Below, piece by piece: positions 1 to 9,427 of a DNA stretch of 64,000 nt (within the stretch, counting starts at the first letter, position 1; each line of letters begins with the position of its first letter). The DNA comes from an uncultured Marinobacterium sp. (GTDB lineage: Bacteria; Pseudomonadota; Gammaproteobacteria; Pseudomonadales; Balneatricaceae): assembly GCA_947501565.1 (NCBI GenBank), contig CANMWJ010000007.1, forward strand, positions 1 through 64,000, written 5' to 3'. A program made the translations under genes and the position numbers. The notes under the pieces were generated by a model. The model had not been told where the DNA came from. It did not search any database and saw nothing but the letters and a program-made list of their open reading frames with translations.

Positions 1-77
1 TGGTGGCAATAGCGGGACTCGAACCTGCGACCCTCGCATTATGAATGCGATGCTCTAACCAACTGAGCTATATTGCC
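1..77 (-). tRNA. tRNA-Met (CAT)
   Basis: The reverse strand folds as a full cloverleaf with encoded CCA. The 7-base anticodon loop TTCATAA, closed by TCGCA/TGCGA, gives anticodon CAT. It is identical over 77 nt to the copy at 178-254, and the two flank a tRNA-Gln in one leftward transcript. Whether this CAT tRNA is elongator Met or an Ile2 tRNA modified to lysidine cannot be read from DNA alone; elongator Met is the simpler reading. Confidence 0.93.
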
Positions 78-85
78 TTGAAAAG

Positions 86-160
86 TGGCAGGGGTAGCTG
101 GATTCGAACCAACGCATGACAGGATCAAAACCTGTTGCCTTACCGCTTGGCTATACCCCT
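86..160 (-). tRNA. tRNA-Gln (TTG)
   Basis: Reverse-strand cloverleaf with acceptor stem AGGGGTA/TACCCCT, encoded CCA and anticodon loop TTTTGAT (stem ACAGG/CCTGT), giving TTG. It is the middle gene of a three-tRNA operon, 8 nt from one tRNA-Met and 17 nt from the other. Confidence 0.93.
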
Positions 161-177
161 GCATTTTCGTCTCAACA

Positions 178-254
178 TGGTGGCAATAGCGGGACTCGAA
201 CCTGCGACCCTCGCATTATGAATGCGATGCTCTAACCAACTGAGCTATATTGCC
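178..254 (-). tRNA. tRNA-Met (CAT), promoter-proximal copy
   Basis: Exact duplicate of the tRNA-Met at 1-77, with anticodon loop TTCATAA and encoded CCA. It is the first gene after the promoter at 273-301, so the order of transcription is Met, Gln, Met. Confidence 0.93.
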
Positions 255-272
255 GTGCTGTTGAGGTCGCGA

Positions 273-301
273 ATTATTCTCTGTTTTGGCTTATGTGTCA
301 A
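273..301 (-). promoter_or_regulatory. Sigma-70 promoter of the tRNA-Met-Gln-Met operon
   Basis: On the reverse strand there is a perfect -35 TTGACA (301-296), a 17-bp spacer and a -10 AATAAT (278-273). Transcription would start near 266, about a dozen bases before the first tRNA. The strength of both hexamers fits a stable-RNA promoter. Confidence 0.8.
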
Positions 302-423
302 CAGGTTGGAAGTAAAAAATTATAGGGAAATGCAGTTTTTTTCAGAGCGCCTCAGATTGCCGGGTTTGGCGGTTAAAAAGTGCTCGATTTGCATAAGGAA
401 GGGCAGTGTTCAGGCACAAAAAA

Positions 424-447
424 AACCGATCACAAGGATCGGTTTTT
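424..447 (-). terminator. Rho-independent terminator after ychF
   Basis: Stem AACCGATC / GATCGGTT with a short loop, flanked by A and T tracts on both sides, so it could act in either direction. It lies 18 nt past the ychF stop codon and closes the prs-rplY-pth-ychF block. Confidence 0.8.
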
Positions 448-464
448 TATGCTGTGGTGTGCGC

Positions 465-1556
465 TTACACGTTGAAGCGGAAGTGCACCACGTCGCCGTC
501 CTGGACGATGTAGTCTTTACCTTCCAGGCGCCAGCGGCCTGCTTCTTTTGCGCCCTGTTCGCCGTTGTGCTCGACGAAATCATCGTAAGAGACTACTTCA
601 GCACGGATGAAGCCTTTTTCGAAGTCGGTGTGGATAACTCCGGCTGCCTGTGGTGCGGTAGCGCCGACTTTAACGGTCCAGGCGCGTACTTCTTTAACGC
701 CTGCGGTGAAATAAGTCTGCAGTCCCAGCAGGTCGTAGCCAGCGCGTATTACGCGGTCCAGGCCCGGCTCTTCCATGCCCAGGTCTTCCAGGAAGATATC
801 GCGCTCTTCGTCGTCCAGCTCGGCGATCTCGGCTTCCAGCTTATTGCAGATGGCAACGATCTCGGCGCCTTCGGACTCCGCCAGCTCGCGCACAGCGTCA
901 AGGTGTGGGTTGTTCTCGAAGCCGTCTTCGTCCACGTTCGCGATGTACATGGTTGGCTTAACGGTCAGCAGGTGGAACTGCTTAACCAGAGCGGCTTCGT
1001 TGTCATCCAGTTCCAGGGCGCGGACCGGCTTGCCTTCAGCTAGCTGATCCTGCAGGCGCTCCAGCATCTCTTTCTGTTTGATCGCATCCTTGTCGCCGCT
1101 TTTTGCGACACGCAGTACGCGTTGTAGCTGCTTCTCAACAGACTCAAGGTCTGCCAGTGCCAGCTCAGTGTTGATGATGTCGATATCTTCGAGCGGGTGG
1201 ATACGGTTGTGTACGTGCTGTACATCTTCATCTTCGAAGCAGCGTACAACGTGAGCGATCGCATCGGTCTCACGGATGTTGGCCAGGAACTTGTTACCCA
1301 GGCCTTCACCCTTGGAGGCGCCTGCTACCAGGCCGGCAATATCCACAAACTCCATGGTGGTTGGGATAACCTTCTCCGGGCTTACGATATCCGCCAGCTT
1401 ATCCAGGCGTGGATCGGGCATCGGTACGACACCGGCATTCGGTTCGATGGTGCAGAACGCGTAGTTTTCAGCCGCGATGCCTGCCTTAGTCAGAGCGTTG
1501 AACAGGGTGGATTTGCCGACGTTCGGCAGACCGACGATACCGCATTTAAAACCCAT
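465..1556 (-). CDS. ychF: Ribosome-binding ATPase YchF
   Basis: YchF is an Obg-family P-loop protein that prefers ATP and binds ribosomes; it is linked to translation and the oxidative stress response. The 363-aa product has the family length. Walker A is GLPNVGKST at residues 9-17, followed by the switch region [17 protein letters not shown] and a C-terminal TGS domain ending in the typical VVHFRFNV. The ATG has a TAGGA ribosome site. It follows pth by 14 nt, the usual pth-ychF pair, and is terminated by the hairpin at 424-447. Nothing unusual is seen. Confidence 0.97.
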   Translation of the reverse strand: MGFKCGIVGLPNVGKSTLFNALTKAGIAAENYAFCTIEPNAGVVPMPDPRLDKLADIVSPEKVIPTTMEFVDIAGLVAGASKGEGLGNKFLANIRETDAIAHVVRCFEDEDVQHVHNRIHPLEDIDIINTELALADLESVEKQLQRVLRVAKSGDKDAIKQKEMLERLQDQLAEGKPVRALELDDNEAALVKQFHLLTVKPTMYIANVDEDGFENNPHLDAVRELAESEGAEIVAICNKLEAEIAELDDEERDIFLEDLGMEEPGLDRVIRAGYDLLGLQTYFTAGVKEVRAWTVKVGATAPQAAGVIHTDFEKGFIRAEVVSYDDFVEHNGEQGAKEAGRWRLEGKDYIVQDGDVVHFRFNV

Positions 1557-1570
1557 GGTGAGTCCTACCG

Positions 1571-2158
1571 TTAACCTTTGAAACTGTGGAGTTGATTCAT
1601 CGCTTTCGCCCAGTCGCCTTTGATGGCTTCAGGCAGATAGCGGATCGATTCGTGAATGGCGGCGTCTGTTGCCTGTCGTTCACTGACCGGCGCTTTGCTC
1701 AGGACAAAGCCGGATACCTGGCTGGCATGACCGGGGTGACCGATACCCAAGCGCAGGCGGTAAAAATTCTTGTTGTTGCCCATCTTGCTGATGATGTCGC
1801 GCAGGCCGTTGTGACCGCCGTGACCACCCCCTTTCTTGAAACGAGCGACACCCGGAGGCATATCCAGCTCGTCGTGAGCAACCAGTATGGATTCAGGGGG
1901 AATTTTGAAGAAGTTTGCCAGGGATGAAACTGACTGACCGCTTAAGTTCATAAATGTAGTCGGGACCAGCAGATGGATCGGCTGACCGTCGATATGAACT
2001 TTTGCGTAGAGCCCGTGGTATTTCTTCTCGGGCTGCAGGGAGGTGAGTTGTTGAGCAGCAAGCTGCTCAACAAACTCAGCACCGGCATTGTGACGGGTAT
2101 TTGCGTATTGTGCTCCGGGATTTCCCAGACCAACTATAAGCTGAATCTTGTCGTTCAT
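1571..2158 (-). CDS. pth: Peptidyl-tRNA hydrolase
   Basis: Cleaves peptidyl-tRNAs released from stalled ribosomes and so recycles tRNA. At 195 aa it has the normal bacterial Pth1 length. Seen in the sequence: [19 protein letters not shown] with the catalytic His (residue 23), the substrate-channel motifs TFMNLSGQ and HDELDMPPG, and the [12 protein letters not shown] segment. An AAAGGTACC ribosome site precedes the ATG. It sits between rplY (32 nt) and ychF, as in Pseudomonas. Confidence 0.97.
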   Translation of the reverse strand: MNDKIQLIVGLGNPGAQYANTRHNAGAEFVEQLAAQQLTSLQPEKKYHGLYAKVHIDGQPIHLLVPTTFMNLSGQSVSSLANFFKIPPESILVAHDELDMPPGVARFKKGGGHGGHNGLRDIISKMGNNKNFYRLRLGIGHPGHASQVSGFVLSKAPVSERQATDAAIHESIRYLPEAIKGDWAKAMNQLHSFKG

Positions 2159-2190
2159 GCCGGTACCTTTAATGGGCCGTAGCCAGGCGA

Positions 2191-2790
2191 TTAGCCTGCT
2201 GCTTTAGCACCACGTGGAGCGTATACGTAGCCGATACCCTGGTCGTGGTCGGAACCGCGACGCAGTGCAACGATCTCAACGCCTTCCGGCAGAGAGATGT
2301 CGGACAGGTGAAGAACCTGACCCAGCTCAGCGTTGGACAGATCAACGACCAGTGCTTCCGGCAGGTTGTCAGCCAGGCACAGGATCTGAGCAGTGTTTTT
2401 CTCAACTGCGAACTTAGCTGCAGCTTTAGAAGCAGCAGATGCTTCGAAGTTCTGGAAAGACAGAGGCACAGTGATCTTGATCTTGGTGCTCTTGGTCACG
2501 CGCTGGAAGTCTGCGTGCAGAACTTCTGGACGTGCAGGGTGACGCTGCAGGTCTTTGATGATCACTTTATCTTCTTTGCCATCCAGCTTGATAGTCAGGA
2601 TGGAGGAGAAGAAAGACTCGTCCTGGATGTCTTTGATCAGTTCGTTGTTAGGGATGGAGATAGCTACAGGCTTCTTGCGCTTGTCACCACCGTAAACGAT
2701 ACCAGGAACCAGACCTTCACGACGCAGGCGGCGGCTCGCACCTTTCCCCTCGTCAGTACGCGCTACAGCGTTAATTGCAAATTCAGACAT
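2191..2790 (-). CDS. rplY: 50S ribosomal protein L25 (CTC form)
   Basis: Binds 5S rRNA in the large subunit. The 199-aa product is the long form: an N-terminal L25 domain ([21 protein letters not shown], about residues 12-32) and a C-terminal CTC-like beta domain. An upstream in-frame ATG would add ten residues, but ATG 2790 is preferred because it has an AAAGG site and the family starts MSEF. It lies downstream of prs and likely shares its transcript. Confidence 0.95.
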   Translation of the reverse strand: MSEFAINAVARTDEGKGASRRLRREGLVPGIVYGGDKRKKPVAISIPNNELIKDIQDESFFSSILTIKLDGKEDKVIIKDLQRHPARPEVLHADFQRVTKSTKIKITVPLSFQNFEASAASKAAAKFAVEKNTAQILCLADNLPEALVVDLSNAELGQVLHLSDISLPEGVEIVALRRGSDHDQGIGYVYAPRGAKAAG

Positions 2791-2873
2791 TTTTAATACC
2801 TTTAATAAACAAAACTGCAAACCTCCGCGACCAGAGCTTTGCAGTTGATTGATGCCCTAGTGGGCGATTTAAT

Positions 2874-2895
2874 GCCCTGCGGTTTGGGGCAGGGC
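2874..2895 (-). terminator. Hairpin between prs and rplY (attenuator or weak terminator)
   Basis: Stem GCCCTGC/GCAGGGC with an 8-nt loop just past the prs stop, and a second small GCCC/GGGC hairpin close by (about 2854-2865). No T-tract follows on the reverse strand, so a processing or attenuation element is as likely as a terminator. Confidence 0.3.
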
Positions 2896-2910
2896 GTTCA
2901 GCGGATGTTC

Positions 2911-3852
2911 TTAGCGGAACATCGCGCTGATGGATTCTTCGTTGCAGACACGGCGTACGGCTTCAGCCAGCATCGGTGCCAGTGTCAGCTGACGGATCTT
3001 GTCACAAGAGTGCGCATCGTCAGACAGCGGGATGGTGTCAGAAACAACCAGCTCATCCAGCACGGAGTTGCGGATGTTGTTGATCGCCGGGCCGGACAAT
3101 ACTGCGTGAGTTGCGTAAGCAACAACGCGCGCTGCACCGTTTTCTTTCAGTGCCTGTGCTGCTTTGCACAGGGTGCCAGCGGTGTCACACATGTCATCCA
3201 CCAGGATGCAGGTACGGCCTTCAACATCACCGATGATGTTCATTACCTGAGATTCGTTGGCGCGCTCACGACGTTTGTCGATGATCGCCAGATCGCAGTC
3301 CAGCTGCTTCGCTACAGCACGTGCACGTACTACGCCGCCTACGTCCGGGGAAACAACCATCGCGTTGTCGTATTCCTGATCGACGATGTCGTCCAGCAGT
3401 ACAGGGGAACCGTATACGTTATCAACAGGTACAGAGAAGAAGCCCTGAATCTGGTCTGCGTGCAGGTCAACAGTCAGTACGCGGTCGATGCCGATGTTAG
3501 ACATTACATCTGCAACCACTTTAGCTGTGATAGGTACACGAGCAGAACGAGGACGGCGGTCCTGACGAGCGTAACCGAAGTAAGGGACAACTGCGGTGAT
3601 ACGGGAAGCAGATGCACGACGCAGCGCATCAACCAGTACGATCAGTTCCATCAGGTTGTCGTTGGTCGGTGCACAGGTAGACTGAATGACAAATACATCC
3701 TTGCCACGCACGTTTTCCTGAATCTCAACAGTTACTTCACCATCGCTAAACCGGCCAACGTTTGCTTTACCCATTGGGATATCCAGACGCTCAACAACTT
3801 TGCGAGCCAGTTCCGGGTTAGCATTGCCGGTAAAGACCATCATCTTGGACAC
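2911..3852 (-). CDS. prs: Ribose-phosphate pyrophosphokinase (PRPP synthase)
   Basis: Makes PRPP from ribose 5-phosphate and ATP for purine, pyrimidine, NAD, His and Trp synthesis. The product is 313 aa from a GTG start at 3852. This start gives the family N-terminus [16 protein letters not shown] and has an AAGGTG site 8 nt upstream; longer in-frame ATG starts run into the tRNA-Gln. Visible motifs are FSDGE, the ATP-binding YFGYARQDR and the PRPP loop [11 protein letters not shown]. It follows tRNA-Gln(CTG) in the same direction and is probably co-transcribed with it. Confidence 0.95.
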   Translation of the reverse strand: MSKMMVFTGNANPELARKVVERLDIPMGKANVGRFSDGEVTVEIQENVRGKDVFVIQSTCAPTNDNLMELIVLVDALRRASASRITAVVPYFGYARQDRRPRSARVPITAKVVADVMSNIGIDRVLTVDLHADQIQGFFSVPVDNVYGSPVLLDDIVDQEYDNAMVVSPDVGGVVRARAVAKQLDCDLAIIDKRRERANESQVMNIIGDVEGRTCILVDDMCDTAGTLCKAAQALKENGAARVVAYATHAVLSGPAINNIRNSVLDELVVSDTIPLSDDAHSCDKIRQLTLAPMLAEAVRRVCNEESISAMFR

Positions 3853-3916
3853 AGCGTGCACCTTTTCGGTAATTAGATCGGGATTTTTTCCAGAAAGGGA
3901 ATCGTTCATGAGTGTT

Positions 3917-3991
3917 TGGCTGGGGTAGGAGGATTCGAACCTCCGCATGCGGGAATCAGAATCCCGTGCCTTACCGCTTGGCGATACCCCA
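3917..3991 (-). tRNA. tRNA-Gln (CTG)
   Basis: Reverse-strand cloverleaf with acceptor TGGGGTA/TACCCCA, encoded CCA, anticodon stem CGGGA/TCCCG and loop TTCTGAT, giving CTG. It precedes prs by 64 nt, an arrangement also seen in Pseudomonas, where a tRNA-Gln lies between ispE and prs. Confidence 0.93.
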
Positions 3992-4038
3992 GTAATCTCC
4001 TCTATGGAGGATTCGGCCTCCCGTTTAAAGAGGCGCGT

Positions 4039-4067
4039 ATTCTCTTAGATATGGTAGTCGAAGTCAA
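4039..4067 (-). promoter_or_regulatory. Promoter of tRNA-Gln-prs
   Basis: Reverse-strand -35 TTGACT (4067-4062), a 17-bp spacer and -10 GAGAAT (4044-4039). It lies in the 87-bp gap between lolB and the tRNA, only 12 bp past the lolB stop, where ispE would be expected. Confidence 0.6.
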
Positions 4068-4078
4068 CAGTACGCGGG

Positions 4079-4684
4079 TTATTGAATGACCTTCCAATCC
4101 TTAATCACCAGCGTGATCTGAATCCCCTGTCGTGCCAGCTTGAGTTTGCTCGGCAGTACCTCTATTCCCGCACTATATCGCAGATATTTTATGGTCCAAC
4201 CGTTCTGATTTAGTTGGGCCAGGCGGTTGTCTTTGAGTTGTTGTTCATAAGGTGCATCCGGTGCTGGTAACCCTTTAATCCACCAGTGTGCGCTCTGTAC
4301 CGGAAACTGCCAGCCGAGTGTGTCCTGCAGCAGCCGTTCCGGCGAACTGGCTTCGTACTCGCCTTCACCGGCGATCTCGATATGGATATACCCGGGTTTG
4401 CCAGAGATGCTGGCGCCGCCCTGACCTAAAGGTCCGCTCATATCGATCTGGTAGGCGCCATTATCCTGCTCCCAGTTCAGGCTGGCGGAGTGGTTGTCCG
4501 AAGTGGTGCGGATACCGATTTTGCCCGATAGCTGCCAGTGCTTAAGTGCCAGCAAACGTGCTTTGTGCTGCTCCCAGCTGAGATCTGCCGGGGGCCGAGG
4601 TTCGGGTTGCTGAATCAGGCTGCCGCAGCCACTGAGCATCAACAGCATCAGTGCTGTCGTAATAAGGCGTAGCGTGTTCTGCAT
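4079..4684 (-). CDS. lolB: Outer-membrane lipoprotein receptor LolB
   Basis: Accepts lipoproteins from LolA and inserts them in the outer membrane. The 201-aa product begins with a lipoprotein signal and lipobox LSGC (Cys 20). It then shows the LolB pattern WQLSGKIGIRT near residue 50, LNWEQ, SGPLGQG and the C-terminal WTIKYLRY. It starts 5 nt after the TPR lipoprotein gene, so the two form an operon. In Pseudomonas and many relatives ispE follows lolB; here no kinase gene follows. Confidence 0.9.
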   Translation of the reverse strand: MQNTLRLITTALMLLMLSGCGSLIQQPEPRPPADLSWEQHKARLLALKHWQLSGKIGIRTTSDNHSASLNWEQDNGAYQIDMSGPLGQGGASISGKPGYIHIEIAGEGEYEASSPERLLQDTLGWQFPVQSAHWWIKGLPAPDAPYEQQLKDNRLAQLNQNGWTIKYLRYSAGIEVLPSKLKLARQGIQITLVIKDWKVIQ

Positions 4685-4689
4685 CTTTT

Positions 4690-6390
4690 TTAACGTGCCT
4701 CAACTGCCCGTGCGGCTTCCTGCAAATGGGTGCTGTCCGGGTCTTTTGCCAGACCTTCGCGCAGCAGTTTCAGTGCCTTCTCTTTATTACCGTTCGCCCA
4801 GTACGCCTGGATCAGATGGCTGGCGACTTCGGGATCGTTGATCGCGGCAAATGCTTTTTCCAGATACTGGATCGATTCGGTATAACGCTGCAGCTTAAAC
4901 AGCACCCAGCCCATGGAATCTATAATCGCTGGGTCATCGGGGCGGACCTTAAGCGCGCGACTGATCAGATCCAGTGCTTCGTCGTAACGGTTGGTGTGGA
5001 CAGTGAGGGTGTAACCCAGCGCGTTCAGGGCCAGCGAGTTTTCCGGTTCGACTGCCAAAATACGGCGCAGGTCTTTCTCTGCCTTCGGGAAGTCTGTGGA
5101 TTCCTGCAGCATTGCGCGGGTATAGAGTAGATTCACATTGTCATTGAAGCGGGAGAGAGCATCCTCCAACAGCACCAGGGCTTCATCTTCGTAGTCATGC
5201 AGCTGCAACCACTCCGCTTCCAGTCCGTAGAGCTGGGCGGCCATGTCCGGACGGGTGTTACGCACATCGGTGATGATCTGCTGCAAGCGGGCTTTATCTT
5301 CCGATTTATCCAGCAGTACGGAGATGCGGCTGATCGCCTGATAGATGGTGGAGGCATCATCCACCGCCATGAAATGTTCAATTGCTTTTTCGTTATTGCC
5401 CTCATCCTGAGCAATGACGCCAAGGTAAAAATGGGGGCGCGTGTCGGCAGGGCCCTGTTCCAGCAACTCTTCGAACAGTGGCTTGGCATCTTTAACGCGA
5501 TCATTTTCCAGCATCACCAGCGCAAGGTAGAACTTGAGCTGATAATCCTTGTTGTACTGGAGAAGCATCGCCTTGGCTTCCTTCACCCCGGCATCAGGCT
5601 GTTTCGACTGAAACAGTAACTGGGTGTAAAGGATCTGCAGCTTCTGCTCATTGACCAGGCCGCTCATCGCCGGTGCCAGCGTATCCAGTGCTTCTTTGAA
5701 CTGGCCGTTGGCGCGTAGTAGCTCCGCTTTATTGGCGATCGCATCGGTACTTTTCGGGTCAACCTGCAGGGCTTCGTCCAGCGAGGACAATGCCAGCTCC
5801 AGATTGCCTTGCTGACTGTAGAGTAATGCCTGAGTCACCAGCAGGTCAGTCTGCAGGTCGCCGTTCAGCAGGGTGCTGATTACGTTGAGGTAACCTTCGA
5901 CCACATCGGCAGGCATTGAACTGATCTGACTGCGAATCACAGCCAGGATGCGTGCGCGGTCATACTGAAACGCACGCTCAATCAGGGGCAGAGCCTGCGC
6001 GTACTGTTTCTGGTGCAGCAGAATGCTGGCCGAGATCTGATAGGATTCCGGGTTCTCCGGAGCCGCCTGACGCCAGAGCGTCGCCGCTTCAGAGATCGCC
6101 TCGACGTTACGCAGGTACTGAGCCACGCGGGTGGCACGTTCCGCCACACCGGCGTCCTTGGTCAGACGGGCCTGTTTCAGGTACATATCCATCGCGAGAT
6201 CAAAGTCGCGTTGCTGACCGGCAATTTCCGCAACCAACAGGTCGTAGAGCGATTCGCGGTTAAACTCACCCTGGTTATAGGTCACCGGGGCACTTTGCAG
6301 CTCTGTGTGCTGTTTAAGGTCGTTCAGGCTGCAACCAGCGAGCAATACTGTGGCAAGAGCGGCAACGATGCCGAAGATAGGTTTTTTCAT
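4690..6390 (-). CDS. TPR-repeat lipoprotein (PA4667-type)
   Basis: A 566-aa protein with a lipoprotein signal (LAGC, Cys 19) and many tetratricopeptide repeats from about residue 50 to the C-terminus, for example the stretch around NPESYQISASILLHQKQYAQA and the last repeats near PDDPAIIDSMGWVLFKLQRY. By position (upstream of lolB, divergent from hemA) it matches the PA4667 gene of Pseudomonas. The exact role is not established. TPR lipoproteins usually scaffold envelope protein complexes, and co-transcription with lolB suggests an outer-membrane function. Confidence 0.85.
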   Translation of the reverse strand: MKKPIFGIVAALATVLLAGCSLNDLKQHTELQSAPVTYNQGEFNRESLYDLLVAEIAGQQRDFDLAMDMYLKQARLTKDAGVAERATRVAQYLRNVEAISEAATLWRQAAPENPESYQISASILLHQKQYAQALPLIERAFQYDRARILAVIRSQISSMPADVVEGYLNVISTLLNGDLQTDLLVTQALLYSQQGNLELALSSLDEALQVDPKSTDAIANKAELLRANGQFKEALDTLAPAMSGLVNEQKLQILYTQLLFQSKQPDAGVKEAKAMLLQYNKDYQLKFYLALVMLENDRVKDAKPLFEELLEQGPADTRPHFYLGVIAQDEGNNEKAIEHFMAVDDASTIYQAISRISVLLDKSEDKARLQQIITDVRNTRPDMAAQLYGLEAEWLQLHDYEDEALVLLEDALSRFNDNVNLLYTRAMLQESTDFPKAEKDLRRILAVEPENSLALNALGYTLTVHTNRYDEALDLISRALKVRPDDPAIIDSMGWVLFKLQRYTESIQYLEKAFAAINDPEVASHLIQAYWANGNKEKALKLLREGLAKDPDSTHLQEAARAVEAR

Positions 6391-6611
6391 GAATGATTAG
6401 CCAGCATCCCTGGAGTGTTCAGGTCACTATAGATGAATCTACTGACGAATGTCAGCCGTCAGTCGGTGGACACTGGTATCAGTTTTAGGTTCCTTAGCCT
6501 AATTCCACGCTGTGGCTTTTAACCTTTTGCCCAAAGCGTTGTATCATAGCGCGCTTGATTTAAATCGCAGGGCGAATGTCGTCTCTGGAACAGAGGTAGT
6601 ATTTGGGCGTT

Positions 6612-7889
6612 ATGGCTTTATTGGCGTTAGGTATCAACCACAAGACAGCTCCGGTGTCGGTCAGGGAACGTGTGGCCTTTTCGCCGGAACAGTTGGCTGA
6701 TGCGCTGCACCAGGCCCGCGACAGCGCTCGTCTGAGCGAGGTGGCGATTCTCTCCACCTGTAACCGCACCGAACTTTACTGCTCCTCCGAACTTGCGGGT
6801 ACCCGCGATCTGCTGGAGTGGCTAGGTACCTACCACGACCTCGATCCCGATGAACTGCAGCAATGTTCCTACGCCCATTGGGGCGAAGACGCCGCGCGTC
6901 ATATGATGCGTGTGGCCAGCGGATTGGATTCGCTGGTGCTGGGCGAGCCCCAGATTCTGGGTCAGCTGAAATCCTCTTTCTCTTTATCGCAGGAACACGG
7001 GCACGCCGGTGCTGAACTAGGCCGTCTGTTCCAGCAGACCTTCTCGGTCGCCAAACAGGTGCGTACCGATACGGCGATCGGTGAGAACCCGGTCTCTGTT
7101 GCCTATGCAGCGGTAAGCCTGGCGCAACATATCTTTTCTGATCTGGCTGAGAGCAAAGCGTTGCTGATCGGTGCCGGTGAAACCATTGAACTGGTGGCCC
7201 GCCACCTGACTCAGGCGGGGGTGTCTGACATTACTGTGGCCAACCGTACTCTGGGGCGCGCCTTGTCGCTGGCGGAAGAGTTCGACGGTAAGGCGATCAT
7301 CCTGGGTGATATTCCCGAAGCGCTGCCTAATGCAGACATCGTGATCGCATCCACTGCCAGTCAGCTGCCGATTCTCGGTAAAGGGGCGGTGGAAACCGCG
7401 CTGAAGAAACGTAAACACCGTCCGATCTTTATGGTGGATATCGCTGTCCCGCGCGATATCGAGGAGCAGGTGGCAGAGCTCGACGACGTTTACCTGTACA
7501 CCGTCGATGATCTGAAAGAAGCGATAGAAGAGAACCAGCGTAACCGTGAATCCGCCGCCCGCGAAGCGGAGGAGATTATCGAAGCCGGAGCGCACGAGTT
7601 TATGCGCCAGCTGCGCTCGCTGGAAGCGGTAGACACCCTGACGGCATTGCGTGGGCAGGCTGAACGTACCCGCGATCAGGAGCTGGAGAAAGCACTGCGC
7701 CAGCTGCGTAACGGTAAAGATGCAGAAACGGTGATCACCCAGTTTGCACGTGGCATCACCAACAAAATGCTGCACCAGCCGACCATTCAGATGCGTAAAG
7801 CCAGCGCTGAAGGCCGCACTGATCTACTCTCTCTGGTACAGGAACTGTATCAGCTTTCCGAAACGGAACAGAACGAACCCAATAAATGA
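6612..7889 (+). CDS. hemA: Glutamyl-tRNA reductase
   Basis: First enzyme of C5 haem synthesis; it reduces Glu-tRNA to glutamate 1-semialdehyde with NADPH. The 425-aa product shows [18 protein letters not shown] at the start, the catalytic Cys in STCNRTE (about residue 49), LGEPQILGQ, a nucleotide-binding [13 protein letters not shown] and a C-terminal helical dimerisation domain. ATG 6612 gives the family N-terminus. A TTG at 6603 is an alternative that is actually better spaced from GAGGT (6593-6597). It overlaps prfA by 4 nt (ATGA). Confidence 0.96.
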   Translation: MALLALGINHKTAPVSVRERVAFSPEQLADALHQARDSARLSEVAILSTCNRTELYCSSELAGTRDLLEWLGTYHDLDPDELQQCSYAHWGEDAARHMMRVASGLDSLVLGEPQILGQLKSSFSLSQEHGHAGAELGRLFQQTFSVAKQVRTDTAIGENPVSVAYAAVSLAQHIFSDLAESKALLIGAGETIELVARHLTQAGVSDITVANRTLGRALSLAEEFDGKAIILGDIPEALPNADIVIASTASQLPILGKGAVETALKKRKHRPIFMVDIAVPRDIEEQVAELDDVYLYTVDDLKEAIEENQRNRESAAREAEEIIEAGAHEFMRQLRSLEAVDTLTALRGQAERTRDQELEKALRQLRNGKDAETVITQFARGITNKMLHQPTIQMRKASAEGRTDLLSLVQELYQLSETEQNEPNK

Positions 7890-8971
7890 AAGACTCCATC
7901 CTCGCAAAACTTGAAAAACTGACCGATCGTTACGAAGAACTGGCTGCATTGATGTCCGATGCGGACGTGATCTCCGATCAGGATCGTTTTCGCGAATACT
8001 CCAAGGAGTACGCCGAGCTGGAGCCGGTGGTAAAAAGCTTCGCTGCCTACAATGAAGCCCTGGCTGATCTGGAAGAAGCCGAAACCATGCTGAAGGATGA
8101 TGATCCTGATATGCGTGAGATGGCGAAAGAGGAGCTGGGTGACGCTAAGGCGCGAATCGAAGAGCTAGAGGTTGAGCTGCAGATTCTGCTGCTGCCGAAA
8201 GATCCCAACGATTCCCGTAACGTCTTCCTGGAGATCCGTGCCGGTACCGGTGGTGACGAAGCGGCGATCTTTTCCGGCGATCTGTTCCGCATGTATTCCC
8301 GTTATGCGGAAACTCAGGGCTGGAAAGTTGAGGTGATCAGCGCTAACGAAGGCGAACACGGGGGCTTTAAAGAGCTGATCAGCCGCGTGGTGGGAGCCGA
8401 CGTATACTCCCGCCTGAAGTTTGAGTCCGGCGCACACCGAGTACAGCGCGTACCGGAAACCGAATCCCAGGGCCGAATCCACACCTCCGCCTGTACCGTG
8501 GCGGTAATGCCGGAGATGGATGAGGTGGCGGATATTGAGATCAACAAGGCGGACCTGCGTGTGGACACCTTCCGTGCTTCTGGCGCCGGTGGTCAGCACG
8601 TCAACAAAACCGATTCCGCAATCCGTATCACCCATATCCCGACCGGTGTAGTCGTGGAGTGTCAGGAAGAGCGTTCGCAGCACAAGAACCGTGCGAAAGC
8701 GATGTCCCTGCTGGCGTCACGTCTGCAGGCAGCAGAGACGGAAAAACATGCGGCGGAACAGGCCAGCACCCGTAAGAGCCTGGTGGGTAGCGGTGATCGC
8801 TCCGAGCGTATCCGTACCTATAACTACCCTCAGGGCCGTGTGACCGATCACCGTATCAACCTGACGTTGTATAAGCTGCAGGAGGTTATGGCCGGTGAGC
8901 TGGGTCATGTGGTTGACCCTCTGATGAACGAACATCAGGCCGAGCAGCTTGGTTCGCTGTCTGAAGAGTGA
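7886..8971 (+). CDS. prfA: Peptide chain release factor 1
   Basis: Reads UAA and UAG stops and triggers peptide release. At 361 aa it has the normal length. The GGQ motif lies in [14 protein letters not shown] near residue 234, and the stop-reading PxT motif is PET in [14 protein letters not shown]. PrmC, encoded about 450 nt downstream, methylates the GGQ glutamine. Translation is coupled to hemA by an ATGA overlap. The terminator at 8987-9016 ends the hemA-prfA transcript, so prmC is probably transcribed separately. Confidence 0.97.
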   Translation: MKDSILAKLEKLTDRYEELAALMSDADVISDQDRFREYSKEYAELEPVVKSFAAYNEALADLEEAETMLKDDDPDMREMAKEELGDAKARIEELEVELQILLLPKDPNDSRNVFLEIRAGTGGDEAAIFSGDLFRMYSRYAETQGWKVEVISANEGEHGGFKELISRVVGADVYSRLKFESGAHRVQRVPETESQGRIHTSACTVAVMPEMDEVADIEINKADLRVDTFRASGAGGQHVNKTDSAIRITHIPTGVVVECQEERSQHKNRAKAMSLLASRLQAAETEKHAAEQASTRKSLVGSGDRSERIRTYNYPQGRVTDHRINLTLYKLQEVMAGELGHVVDPLMNEHQAEQLGSLSEE

Positions 8972-8986
8972 GCCGATTACCAAACG

Positions 8987-9016
8987 CAAAAAAGCCCGCA
9001 TCAGTCGGGCTTTTTA
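8987..9016 (+). terminator. Terminator after prfA
   Basis: AAAAAAGCCCG - short loop - CGGGCTTTTT, 16 nt past the prfA stop. The A/T symmetry allows bidirectional use, including for the antisense gene at 9040-9255. Confidence 0.85.
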
Positions 9017-9039
9017 GGTTTTGAGCCACCTGCAAAGGA

Positions 9040-9255
9040 TCAATAGAAGCCGTCTTCGTCGATCAGCTCATTGATCTGGGAGCGGAGGTAGCGCTCTTCG
9101 AGCAGATTTTCGATGTCGCGTCTGCGGTTGCGACCTGAACGGCGGCGTTTGGGAAACTCTCTCTCCTGGTCGTCCGCTGTATCCAGGTACTCATCCAGAT
9201 CATCGGCATCAATACGTTGTTTATTATTCACAGTATTATCTCGGTGCGATTGCAT
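9040..9255 (-). CDS. Small highly charged hypothetical protein, antisense between prfA and prmC
   Basis: A 71-aa ORF with an acidic N-terminal half (DADDLDEYLDTADDQ) followed by a basic patch (KRRRSGRNRRR) and a C-terminal acidic helix (IENLLEERYLRSQINELIDED). There is no signal or membrane segment. Small Arg-rich cytosolic proteins of this type are known in gammaproteobacteria without a clear role; I do not assign a family. It faces opposite to the surrounding operon and shares the terminator at 8987-9016. It is probably real given its strongly biased composition. Confidence 0.6.
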   Translation of the reverse strand: MQSHRDNTVNNKQRIDADDLDEYLDTADDQEREFPKRRRSGRNRRRDIENLLEERYLRSQINELIDEDGFY

Positions 9256-9427
9256 CAGTGGGTTGCCCTGCCTGAATGCATGGCGTTCCCGTAAGAGGTT
9301 TGCGTTACCATAGAACCGCAGAAAGGTTGCAGGCAGGTGAACGTTTTGCGACGTGGTTGTTTCTATCGCATGCGCAGAAACACAGGTGCAGCCGGATATC
9401 CAACACTGGAGCTTTTAAGGCCCTTTA

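Noticed and set aside
222-1043. Long forward ORF over the ychF region
   Set aside because: It runs through a tRNA and antisense to ychF; composition is that of a reverse-frame shadow.
2839-3876. Forward ORF of 345 codons over prs
   Set aside because: Antisense shadow of prs with no ribosome site or recognisable motif.
6542-6548. TATCAT with TTAACC upstream as the hemA promoter
   Set aside because: The -35 match is weak and no independent evidence supports it over other AT-rich hexamers in the same gap.
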